Position numbers and translations under genes: made by a program
Assembly (NCBI GenBank): GCA_002914805.1
Contig: JXTB01000907.1
Coordinates: 6,754-70,753 of the forward strand
DNA: 64,000 nt
Reading direction: 5' to 3'
DNA from: Parasponia andersonii
Taxonomy: Eukaryota; Streptophyta; Magnoliopsida; Rosales; Cannabaceae
Shown: positions 53,804 to 64,000 of the stretch, in pieces
Layout of the letters: each line of letters starts with the position of its first letter
How positions within the stretch are numbered: position 1 is the first letter of the stretch
Notes under the pieces: model-generated
What the model was told of the DNA's origin: nothing
What the model saw: the letters and a program-made list of their open reading frames with translations, nothing else
Database searches by the model: none

Positions 53804-54766
53804 TTGGTTCTATGATAGCACACAGAGGCAATGTGACCAAATTTCCCATAGATTTGGCATTGAGGCTTAGAGGAATTTTGAGATTGGTAAGGTTCCCAAG
53901 GCTGATTCATGAGTTTGCCCTGGGGTTTGCCAAGTATACTGGGTTGAAATTTGTTGGAGTTTGGTGGATGAGGTTGGAATTGCTGAGTTCTATTTTGGAA
54001 ATTTTTGGGTGAAGGGGCCCTGCTGGGTTCGAGAAGTTTGGTCTATAAGGTTTTTTGTTGGTCTTGAGATGTGCCAAGTTGGCTTGAAGGGAGCTCAATT
54101 GAGCTGAAGCATTTTGAGACTCAAGTCTGAACTCATAACTTAACAAAAGACTATAAATTTTTTCAAGAAAGGGATTATCATGTCTGTTGGTAATGGATGT
54201 CACAAAAGCATTATATTCACAGTCAAGTCCACCAAACAAATACAGTAAATAGTCTTTGTGAGAGACTAGCTTACCTACTGCAGCAAGGGTATTGCAGATA
54301 TTTTTGTGCTTTTGGACGTATTCCATAGTCGTTAGACCATTTTTCCGCAGGTTCTGTAGCTTAGCTCTGAGTTGTGTAATCTTTGCCAAAGAAGAGGAAG
54401 TGTAGATCTGGTTAAGAGCTTCCCAAATCTCAAAAAGCAGATGCATAGCCAACGATCTATCCCATCACGCCCTCAGTAAGAGATGCTTAAATCCAACTCA
54501 TTATGAGTCTATTAAACCTTTGTCAGGCTATATATCAATCAAATCCTCCAAACCGTTTGCAATAATAACATTTAAGAGCTGGTTTTTCCATATGAGATAG
54601 TTGTTTACATCTAACTTTATAGTAATGGGTTGGTTCATGGAAGGAAGTGCGGGTAAGGGGGGAAGACTACAATTTGGTCCTGAACATTTAGGATATTTGG
54701 AGGTGGCGTTTGAATGGTAGGATTTCCTGTTGATGGGTTGTTGGACGAACTACCAACAGAGGCCAT
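53804..54766 (-). pseudogene. outer copia gag
   Basis: ATG at 54766 (MASVGSSSNNPSTGNPTIQT) lies just inside the primer-binding site. A UBN2-type gag follows, with NYLIWKNQLLNVIIANGLED, LLFEIWEALNQIYTSSSLAK, VQKHKNICNTLAAVGKLVSH and LLYLFGGLDCEYNAFVTSIT (54452-54200). The zinc knuckle CQIYGKFGHIASVC (about 53822-53870) has its second cysteine replaced by tyrosine. Two or more stops occur near 54455-54540. Confidence 0.87.
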
Positions 54767-54769
54767 TTC

Positions 54770-54782
54770 GGCTCTGGTACCA
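54770..54782 (-). other. primer-binding site of the outer copia element
   Basis: The minus strand reads TGGTACCAGAGCC, the initiator-Met type with one substitution, five bases inside the 5' LTR. Confidence 0.8.
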
Positions 54783-54787
54783 AGAAA

Positions 54788-55079
54788 TGGTTTTGAAAAT
54801 GTTTCAGAAAATAGAAAAGGAAGAAGATGTTGAAATCAGAGAGGAATTTGAGGAATTGTTGTACCGGTTTTCCTTATTGTCAGTGCAGAGAAAAAAGGAT
54901 GCCTATACAGCCCAATACAAGAGTTGCCTTAGCAATTGTGACACATGGCGCTATACCATAGGTCGTAGAAAAGTACACACAAGACTAGATTACAAATAAC
55001 AGACTAATTACTATCTATACACTAATAGCTACTTAATAACTGGTTATGTGTACAGAGGAACTATTTACTCTGCTTATCA
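54788..55079 (-). repeat. 5' LTR of the outer copia element
   Basis: 292 bp, with plus-strand ends TGGTTTTGAAAATG and TGCTTATCA. It is the partner of 38648-38922, which lacks an internal segment of roughly 15 bases (near 54935-54950) present here. Confidence 0.9.
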
Positions 55080-55801
55080 TATGATTTATATTTTATTCGG
55101 AACTCTCAGTTAATGAACTCTTAAAGTGCCCCTCTCGAGCTCACCTCTTGGCTCTTTCATAATGTACATTTTGGACACAAAATAACATAATAAATAATGA
55201 ACCTATGAAAAAGTGGTCGAACCTAGTCGTACGTCATCAATCCTTCTCGTAACATGAAATGGATATTGGGTTCAAATCTCCTCCCCCAAATTTAAACGAA
55301 AAAAATGGCTTCATAAACATTTCATTAGAAGACATAAGTGATCATATGTGACAGAAAGGTTCTAGGATTGTGATCTAAGGAGTGCCACAATTAATGTCCA
55401 TACGAAGCATGCTGGTCCATCTGCTTAGCTTATTCTAGTTATTCATATCCATTCATTTGTTTAATATAACTGATAACTCCTCTAGTTGGGAGCCTAGCGG
55501 TAGGGGAAGAACTTCCTAAACCGCAAACAACATAATCTACTTCAATATATTGGACGTAGATGTAAAACAATATTACACATCTGTAACAACACTTTGGATA
55601 CATGGTTTGGAAAATGAAGGTGAACGTAGAAATATTATTAAAGTAGAAGAGCAAGAAACACGAGCCATTTCAGGTTTCAATATTATTTTGCAATAAGAGG
55701 AGGAAATTTACAGAACAAAGTACCACGGTGAAGAGTGTATGACATGATAGAAAAGTAATTTTGATACTAGCAAGGTTGGATCGATATATGCTTGCTTGAT
55801 T
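55080..55801. other. spacer with a SINE-like trace
   Basis: There is no gene. A B-box-like GGGTTCAAATCTCC (55269-55282) lies in sequence that could be a decayed SINE, but I see no convincing A box. The 3' UTR of the carbonic anhydrase gene should occupy the right end. Confidence 0.4.
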
Positions 55802-58800
55802 TTATACATTTAGCAAAGGAGACGAAATTTTGAAATCGAGATTCCAGAGGTCGAAAGTTCCCTTCACGAAGTCATAGTGAGCACCCTTGAGAGATAGGGT
55901 GTTCTTCACCATGGCCTCTCTCACGAATGGATAGGTCAGTAAGTTACCCAATGAAACGTTGACCGCCTCCTGCAAAAGAGTTCATCCACACCAAAATTAC
56001 AAAAGGGAAAATTTAATGGTCAAAGTTGATTTTGTTTTACAGGTTGAAATATAATATATATATATATATACACATATATACATACCTTCTCAAGGTTGGT
56101 GCATTGGTCAGTGAAACTTAGATCACCACAATCTGATTTGACCTTGTTCTTTGCTGATGCACAAATTTGGACCCAATTCTCTATGAAGTCACTGAGTGAA
56201 TAATATATAGTCCAAATGAGGAGCAAGAAAAAAAAATGTAAACAATACTGTCGAAGATTTATGCAAACTTGTAATAGAAAGCAAGTATAAAAAGGTATAC
56301 TGAATACAGTAAGTATATATCAAAAAAGAAATGTACAAGTGAAACTTTTTGGATGCTTTACAAAAGGGTAAGATACCAACTATAAAAAAAAAAAAAAAAA
56401 AAAAAAACGGTCCTTTCAGTTCTCATTATTCGGTTCAACTTTAGGAGATCTGGCGTGAATCTATACTATCATATTAGAAGTATTTAATAATGTTGGCTTT
56501 ACTCCCTCCAACATTAATTAATTATTTCTGTTAGATATATTTTATGATTCTAAAATGTAAATACTAGCATGTACTTTGACCGTGTTAACTTTCCAACTAA
56601 AAAGAGGAAGAGAAAGAAGCCCCCTGCCATATTACAATTAATGGAAGTTTTTAACGTACCTAGCGGTGGTCCCATCGTCCGGGATAGACATGAGCCCCTT
56701 TATACCACCACAGCAGCTGTGTCCAATCACCACAATATTCTCCACCTGAAATGAATTATAGCCTCATTTTAAACTCCAGTTCCAAAAGCAAGCCTCCACA
56801 CCTTTTCTTTTTCATTTTTTTTCCCACTTTTTTTTTTTTTTTTGTGGTGGTGGTTGGGTGAAGCCAAAACTTAACGATGTTCGGAACATTACAATAAAAC
56901 GAAAGTAATATTTGGGACACCAAACATTTATATCATATCAAATTATATGATATTGTATCTATTTTAACTTTAAAATTTTAAATAGTATGATTATATTTTA
57001 AGATAAAATAATAGTAGAAATAAATGCCACTTTATTAGTGTAAACTTTTGATGTAAATTTTTTTGGTATTATTATCATTGCTGATTAAAAAAATAGGAAG
57101 AATATTATGCACAGTCTCGTCTAATACGACTATGCAATAAGGGACCTCCATTGCAATAAGCTCGAAGGTTTTAATTGCACAATATATGCCTAGCAATTCT
57201 TTAAATATAAAGAATGCATATGTTCTTCATATTTGCTTGTTTTAATAAGTTTTCTTAGAAAATAAATAACAAGGAGATAAGTTATTATTTTCCACTACAT
57301 TTTAAACAGAACAACAAAAATGAAACGATCCTGATTATAGTAACGAAAAGGATTAGGTCTACTAAGTGTCTTAAAGAAAAGACAACTTGTTCAGTCTTCG
57401 AGGTCATAAGGTCTAGGGATTGGAATATGAAGATTCCAGAAAGCAGAGCATCTCCTACTTGTTTGGTGGGCACATGGCTTATTAAAAAGAAAAAATCATA
57501 TTATTAGGTTGGTGGGAGGAATAACACCCAATAACCAAACTGACATCTGTAAGTCCTTCCCTTTGGTTTTTTTTTTTTTTTTTTTCCCCCCCCCCTTCTA
57601 AAGGATCTACCATGATTGAAGTAAGAACCAAATGATGTGTAAAATGAAAGTTGACACCAAGATCAAATAGAGGCCACAATATAATATTTACCTTGAGATG
57701 CAGTACCGCATATTCAATGGCCGCTCCCACTCCAGAGTATTTTTTCTGAGTCAAAAGAACAGTGCTGCTATTACAATTTGAAATAAATAAATAAATAATA
57801 GAGACAAATATAATAAGGCTTTAACTTATACAACTTTCCAAGATAAGATTGACTTTGAAGCCTAGTTTAGCTTTTGGTTAACGAACCTGATCATAAGGTG
57901 GAACCATGTTGGCTATGTTACGAACCACAAAGGCCTCTCCAGGCTGGTAATCGAGGATATGAGAGGGGCAAACACGAGAATCCGAGCACGCAAATACCAA
58001 AAACTGCATATAATTAAAAAAAAAAAAAAAGGGACACAAATGTTAGCTCAATATAATTCATATTATAATGTGGCATTAAAGAAAAGTCAAGTGTGAGTAA
58101 AATAATAACAACGTCGATAAATAGTCCATAACGAGTGACATAGATAAAGCATTAGTTTAGTACCGACCTTGGGGCTTTGGCCTTTGGCAAGTTCGCCGTA
58201 CAGCTCAGGATTCTTTCTGAAAATGTCATTGTGATCACCAACCCAAGTTAACCAAANAAGTGAAAAATTTGCTTGCGTTTTGTGCTTTTTATCCTAACTT
58301 GTAACAATTTTAGAATATTTCCACCTTTTTAGTACGCTACTAAGTATTAAAAAAAAAACTCACTCTCTGTCTAGTTTTCCACTTTTGTTCAAATTAGACC
58401 AATGATTAGAATTGCTTTATAAGTTAATGTGATTATTTACGGTAATGTTGCATTTATCAATTTAAGGCAAATATATATATATATATATATCTTTGTACGA
58501 TTTTCACGGATTTTACATGACATGTCAAAATTAAATAAACAGAAATGTTATTTCATTTATTTTGATATTGGAAAACAAAGTAAAATTTGTATGAAAAAGG
58601 AAATATAGTTCTTGACCAGGTAAATTTTTCAGCAAGTAAGAACTGGAGAAAAAAAAATAAAAAATAAATTTTAAGAAAGGTCAACGATGTGGGAAATGAA
58701 TGAATGAGTGCTTTCAATTTGAATACGTGTCCACAGAACTATAAATAATAATAATAATAAAAAGACTATTTCTCGGCCAGTTAGATTGTTTGTTTTTAAT

Positions 58801-59249
58801 TTTAATATATGTGTTTTAGTCAATTAAGCAAATTGCAAATTTGATGAACTGAAAGGAAGCTTACTCATATTTCTCGGTCTTAAAGTGGAGGAACCCGGAT
58901 TTGATCCTCTCGACCGGGTCGAACTGATCCGACCCGGAAGCCTGTAATTCGGAGGTAATCTGTCTGATCTTGGCGGCGGCGACGTCCCCGAGGTGACCTT
59001 TCTCGCTGCAACCGAAAACAATGAAAGGGAGTGGGAAACCGTAAGATAATAATCCGACACGTCATGTGGGACCCAACATTTCGCAGGAGGAATGATCTCA
59101 GCCGCAAAAGTCGGGTCGTACGTAATCTGAGCGAAGGGTTTTGTCTGCAAACCCGATTGGGGAGCCAACGCAAAATGACAGAAAAGGACACGGTACCTGA
59201 GGAGCTTGGTGAGTCCCGCAATGGCGTTCTCGTACGAGTCGTTTGCCAT
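55802..59249 (-). CDS. BCA3: beta-carbonic anhydrase (BCA3/BCA4 type)
   Basis: This zinc enzyme converts CO2 and water to bicarbonate. The eight coding exons are 59197-59249, 58865-59005, 58168-58216, 57887-58003, 57692-57745, 56660-56745, 56086-56191 and 55802-55969. All borders are GT-AG, and together they give 257 aa, the size of cytosolic plant beta-CAs. Zinc ligands are Cys87 (ACSDSR), His147 and Cys150 (GHSCCGG), with the Asp89-Arg91 dyad; [19 protein letters not shown] and [13 protein letters not shown] are further family blocks. The N-terminus [17 protein letters not shown] lacks a transit peptide, so a cytosolic or membrane-associated form is likely. An acceptor AG at 59259-59260, just above the ATG, implies a 5' UTR intron. 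A (TA)n run lies in the last intron. BCA3 rather than BCA4 is suggested by the neighbours only. Confidence 0.94.
56052..56082. repeat. (TA)n run in the last intron of the carbonic anhydrase
   Basis: An imperfect TATATA/CACATA run abutting the splice donor at 56085. Confidence 0.85.
57566..57596. repeat. T/C homopolymer junction in an intron
   Basis: A T run of about 20 followed by a C run of about 11. Length here is likely to be uncertain in the assembly. Confidence 0.85.
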
Positions 59250-59257
59250 GTCTTCCT

Positions 59258-59720
59258 TCTGTTGAATTCAAATAATTCAAAATTAAATCAAATAAATGGA
59301 AATTAATTTGGCCAGTGGATCTTTATTCATATCATAAACTAAAATCACCGATTTCTTCTTTTTTGTTTTTTTTTTTTCCAGAAATGGTTTCGAGAGATTA
59401 CTACGTTCAGAAACCAATAGTTTTCGACGTGGAATTAAGATCAGAAAACAGAAAATTAAACCAAAAAAAAAATTACGATAGGATCAAAGAATTTGACGAA
59501 GAAAAACAAAAATGAGTGGTCCGAAAACGAAACTAGAAAATCGAATTCAAAAACTGCTGATCTGGATAGAGAAGCTTCTATACGGACCTCTGTTATGGTG
59601 ATCAGATCGTACCGTTCGGGAATTTGAAGAGAATAACCACAGAAACAGTTGTAATAACTCTTTCTTTTTTTATTTTTATTTTTTGGGTGCTTTTTGAGAA
59701 TAGCTAGCTGACCGCTAGTC
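59258..59720 (-). other. probable 5' UTR of the carbonic anhydrase
   Basis: Between the TATA box and the ATG, the leader probably contains an intron. The acceptor at 59259-59260 is clear, and a weak candidate donor (GAG/GTCCGT) lies near 59587. A six-codon upstream ORF (MRLAVS) begins near 59724, at or just upstream of the estimated transcription start. Boundaries are inferred. Confidence 0.45.
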
Positions 59721-59748
59721 TCATGTTCAGTGTGACCCAAAACGTCAA

Positions 59749-59756
59749 TATTTATA
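59749..59756 (-). promoter_or_regulatory. TATA box of the carbonic anhydrase gene
   Basis: The minus strand reads TATAAATA, about 490 bases upstream of the ATG, consistent with a leader intron. A core ACGT (GACGTTTTG) lies about 5 bases downstream. Confidence 0.6.
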
Positions 59757-62700
59757 GTAGTCGGTTACTAATTAATTTACATGATTTCGAAAATTTAAGC
59801 AATGTTGTAATTTATATATCCAAAAAACGAAAAACATATTGGCAAATAAGGAATTATTTTAAGGAGTAGCCAAAATATTGACTGAGAGACAAAAAAATAT
59901 ACACCTGGGACCGGTTAAATATCTTAAATTTATATATAGGAAAGTTTTTATTATGAAATATAAAAAAGGAAGTTGATTGTAGAATAGTGACGAAAAATTA
60001 GTGTAGTACACATAAAAGGATAAAATGATTTTTCATCCAAAAAAAGGATAATATGATTTAATCAATGCATGATGGACGGACGTGGATGCGTCATGACCAG
60101 ACCAATCGCGTCCGTTTACTTATTAATTCACTGTGCTTTTTTTTTTTCGTATTATATTATTACAATTTTTTTTTAAAAGGAGAAGTGTATTATATTAAAG
60201 TGATAGTTGATTTTCTTATTATAAGAAATATAGCCGGCCTCGACCATGGCTAGCGGAAGTACCGGTAAAAGTCAACAAACGACAACGTATGTGGGTGCCG
60301 CGTGGTGGGTAGTGGGAAGGTGACGACAGCCATAAATGACTAAGATAAAGAAATCTTAATCAATCCTCTATTGAATAATTGCGAAAAAAGAAAAACAAAC
60401 AATTATAAAATAAAGAATTATAATGCTCGTTATATGGTGCCGAGGGAAGTTATCTGAAAGTTCGAAATTTGTTGTACCATTAAAGAACTTATTGAGTTTA
60501 TAGCACCCTTTATTTATTTAGTGAATATAAATTTAATGATTCAAGCTTTTAACAAACTCACAATTTTATAATATAAAACAGTTTTTAACTAATTGGTATT
60601 AATATTATATATATTAAAATTTAATTTATAGTTAAGTTGAATATATTATAGCATAAAAAATATATTTATCTATACATTTATTTTAATAAGACTAATGTAG
60701 TACAATTATTTTAACATTCTAAATTTAATATAAAATATTATTAATATTAAATTAAATATAATATAATTTAAAATATTAAAGAATTTATTTATCTTTACAT
60801 TTATTTTGATGAGACGAATCTAGCATAATTATTATTTGAATAATTAAATTTATTTTAAAGTATCATTAATATTAAATTAAATATAATATTATATAATACA
60901 TGTATATTACAACTAATTATATAACGAAAACATAATAATATGAATAATTATATCATGAAAAAATAANTTAATATATATATATATATAATTCATAATATAT
61001 AGATAATTCAAGAGTGCACCATACAAATCGCAATCAGCTTCTAATAAAATTCCAAAAATAATAATGATAAATTATAATAATGTACCCGGCCTCTACGGTC
61101 CTTAGTGGGATTCAAAGTAGAGGATCTCATACCATAAAGAATAATTAAGTGAACATAAAGCAAGTTAAATTCAAAAAAAAAAAAAAAGAAAGTTGATAAA
61201 GCTTACAGGAGAAACCATATCTAGATTTACCTCCAAAATGGAGGACATCATTTTCATGATGGAGGAGCTTCATACAACTTGCAGCTTGGGTTTTTATTCC
61301 CAAGCCATTAATTATGATACATCATATAACACGGAATTTTTTTTTTTTTTTTTCAATACCCTTTACAAAGTCCAACAGGGGTAAAATTTTGGTTGGTTCG
61401 AGACTCTTGTGGACCATATTAAACTGCGAGTTGGTGCATTGAAATAATGAATTACTTGAAGGATGTGAACTTAGTAGGAGACTCCGAGCCCAAAAAAAAA
61501 AAAAATAGAAAAAAAAAAAAGAGACAGCATTCTATGGTTCTAAGTGAATTTGCCCTTTGGTTTAGAGTACAAGAGCCTCAGATCACAAAAGAAGGAGAGA
61601 GGGGGGGGAAAAAAAAAAAAAGACAGCCCCATTATTGTTCAAACAATTAAATAGAGATGTTTTTTTGGCTCGTTAACAATTAAATAAAGATGTATTAGTG
61701 TTTTTGTGGGATTTTAAGACCTTACCACCCATATTGTTTTGAAATTTTTTAATAGCTTATGAAATGGACAATCTGTGGATCGTTGTCCATACGGCGTCGG
61801 ATAAGACCGGGCTAGTAGTAGATCAACCTAGATAACACGGTTAAAACCAGCTAGTCTTTAAAGCTTTTTTGCATAATTAACGGGTAGAAAAGGATAAAAC
61901 GTATGTTTCCATGGATTGATTTAAATGTCTTTAAGGAAGTGGCCCAAATAAAGCTTACTAATTTGCCTCCTCATTTTCTACGAGCTGATCTTATCACACG
62001 AGTGTTTTCTTTGTCCTAACTCATACTAGGCCAGTACACAACACACAATAATGTGAGCCAGGATTTCTTTTCGCGGATGACATGGCAAATTTTGGTTGGA
62101 CTATTTGGTATTTACTAAAATTAAGAGTAATATTATGGATATCAGTAGTATTTAACATATAATTATATTAATATTTTATAAATAATTCTAATTAATAAAT
62201 TATATATAAAATATAATATAATATCATGTTCATGTATTACTTAAGACCTTACTCCAGAATTTGGCTAATATCTCTTAAGTCATATCTTCCTTTCTTCTCT
62301 GACTAGGATAGCACTGTATGTTTATTTAGTATCGCTTTAGCTCAATAATGAATAGACTTAAACAAATTAATAACATATATTTCAATGCAAAAAGTTGGAA
62401 AGTTTACCGAGACTTTTGCTGAACAACATAGCAGCATACACTTTCTAAAGCTTCCAGCCATGTAGCAGTAGTATAATACTGACTCTCAACTGGTGCCTAG
62501 TTGCCCACTTAATCTGTTGGACAGAACATGAAACCGAAAAAGTTAGATAAATTGTTGTAAAAATTGATCTTTACTTAACCGTGAAGGGAAAAAAAAAAAT
62601 CTTAGTTTAGTTTAATATAATACATTGACTACGTGTTGTGCTGGAGCCAAAAATTCTTTCGATTGGAGCATAATTAACTACAAAGATATTTTTTGGAACT

Positions 62701-64000
62701 CTCTTTTCAATTTTTTTTCCAACATTTTTAATCTTTATTACTTTTCGTCTTGCTAAATGGGTTTAGTTGAGTTTATTTGAGTTTTAAATATTACTTTAGA
62801 TCCAAAAAAATTGAAAGAGTTAAAAAAAGGTTTTTTCTCAACATAAAATATGAGGGTATGATTAAAGCTCTAATTATCAAGTTAGACATATTTCGAAAAT
62901 TTGTAAAAATGCATATATATATACATGAAAACTTGAAATAAAAATAAAAATTTAGTGGCAAAAATGGGGACATAATTTATTTTATTTTTCAAAAAAGAAA
63001 AAGAAAAATTGAAAAATAAAAAATTCAGTGGGGCAAGTTCCTGCCTCCCCCTACTTAGTACTTAGCTTTGCCCATGCTACAGAGACTTTGCCTTCTCCTA
63101 ATAATATTATAATAGTACTTTTCAATTTTAAGTTATAGCCACTGGTCAAACAATAAAATATCATTTATCTCTAAATTATCCAAAATAGATTAGTTACTTA
63201 AATTAAATATTCTCCAAGGATGATACATATACTGCACGAGCTTATGACTTTTTCTTTTATATTATTTTTAAGGTTATGACATGTATTTACATTAAATCCT
63301 CAACAGAGGGTATGCTACACTGCTTTCAGTTTTCACATGACAAACGCCGGAGACTTCAATCAATGGAGCTGACACAAAAGTCTATTTAAATAAACAATTA
63401 ATAATAACCAAAGAATTAAACACATAGCTAAATGACCTCTCTGCCTGGAAAACGAACTTATTAAAGACAGAATAAGATGACCTACTCTTGCCTCTTGGCT
63501 CTTCAAATATACCAACTCGTATATATATATATTGGACGCGGAAAACATCAAGTGAAGTAGGAGAAATACCCGGAAAAGAAATTGAAGCTAGAAAGTTATA
63601 TCACTTTTGGTTTTCCAATTTGGTCTCCTTTTTCACCAGGTCCTGCTAGAAAGAAGCAACTAAGATTATTACCTTTTTTTTTTAGAAAAAAAGAAAAGAA
63701 GCATAAGAAAGCATACAGGGGACAAAAGGGGAGAATTTGGTACCTAAGCACCATAGATTTATGTACTTATATAATATAAAGTTCAATAAAAAAGAGGGAA
63801 AAAGAATTGAGGGAAAAGGTGACTTGGTGAGTGAGCTATGGTATATGGGATTGAATGTGATCCTATCCTGAGGTTGAGGATGAGAATGTGATGTTGCATA
63901 TTACTTGCTCATCTGAAGCCAGTCATGGGGCACCACTTATTTATGTGTCCACATGCATGCTCAACAAAATGACAAGAAGTTTGGAAGCTATAACATTAAA
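59757..64000. other. gene-free right edge
   Basis: No supported gene. It contains the tandem duplication at 60655-60893, A-rich and T-rich runs (near 61173, 61328, 61492, 61610) and a possible transposon end near 63020-63080 (GTGGGGCAAGTTCCTGCC, then CTTTGCCCATGC) resembling repeats common in dicot genomes. A CATGCATG (RY-type) motif lies near 63953. Confidence 0.5.
60655..60893. repeat. two-copy AT-rich tandem duplication
   Basis: Two imperfect copies of about 118 bases (from 60655 and from 60777) share TTTATCT-TACATTTATTTT, then GA-TAAT or GACGAAT, then ATTAATATTAAATTAAATAT. Confidence 0.75.

Larger units (their letters stand above)
38648..55079 (-). mobile_element. outer Ty1/copia retrotransposon (Ale/Retrofit-like), host of nested insertions
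   Basis: LTRs at 38648-38922 and 54788-55079 enclose copia-ordered gag, protease, integrase, reverse transcriptase and RNase H on the minus strand. The interval is 16,432 bp, but removing the inner SIRE element (43092-53429), the solo LTR (39546-40769) and their 5-bp duplications leaves about 4,860 bp, the normal size for the Ale/Retrofit clade. The primer-binding site (54770-54782) and polypurine tract (ACCCCCCTC on the plus strand, directly after 38922) are in place. Stops and frameshifts break all coding parts. Target-site duplications could not be identified. Clade assignment rests on size and gag similarity. Confidence 0.9.

Noticed and set aside
53795-53815. tRNA A-box-like string ATAGCTCAATTGGTTC
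   Set aside because: It lies in the gag/protease region of the outer copia element on the opposite strand, and no B box follows at the right distance.
55480-55530. tRNA-like or SINE-like segment GGGAGCCTAGCGGTAGGGG
   Set aside because: The A-box match is poor and no B box could be paired with it.

Overview
This is nuclear DNA from a eudicot plant. It is AT-rich, with intron-containing genes that have plant GT-AG introns and separate TATA boxes. It also carries Ty1/copia, Ty3/gypsy, LINE and tRNA-derived SINE sequences, long plant-style (AT)n, (CT)n and (GA)n microsatellites, and a 60-base assembly gap. I cannot name the species.

Four host genes could be assembled exon by exon, and every reading frame closes: a BURP-domain polygalacturonase-1 beta-like wall protein (16173-18199, minus, 633 aa), a small OB-fold nucleic-acid-binding protein (27688-29494, minus, 137 aa, with a leader intron), a plastid NADPH-dependent alkenal reductase AOR (32876-35434, plus, 387 aa) and a beta-carbonic anhydrase of the BCA3/BCA4 type (55802-59249, minus, 257 aa, eight coding exons). 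As I recall Arabidopsis, the same four families are consecutive at At1g23760, At1g23750, At1g23740 and At1g23730, so the window looks like a conserved gene block stretched by transposons.

Region by region: 1-4.4 kb holds non-coding repeats, including a possible gypsy-type LTR and two foldback elements. 4.46-11.2 kb holds a decayed LINE split by a complete but broken Ty3/gypsy element (5387-10610). 11.2-16.2 kb is gene-free. 16.2-18.3 kb is the BURP gene. 18.6-27.7 kb is gene-free except for a 923-bp element with very long terminal inverted repeats and a weaker foldback. 27.7-30.5 kb is the OB-fold gene. 32.9-35.4 kb is AOR. 35.7-38.6 kb has two SINEs. 38648-55079 is a nested retrotransposon: an Ale/Retrofit-like copia element of about 4.9 kb that received a 1.2-kb solo LTR and a 10.3-kb SIRE-type copia element with an extra ORF. 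55.8-59.8 kb is the carbonic anhydrase gene. The last 4 kb is gene-free.

The most unusual pattern is a perfect 10-bp palindrome, TGTTGCAACA. It occurs seven times exactly, and at least twelve more times with one or two changes, inside the SIRE element. The copies lie in both LTRs and in the variable linkers of gag, pol and the extra ORF, where the coding-strand copies I translated read Val-Ala-Thr.
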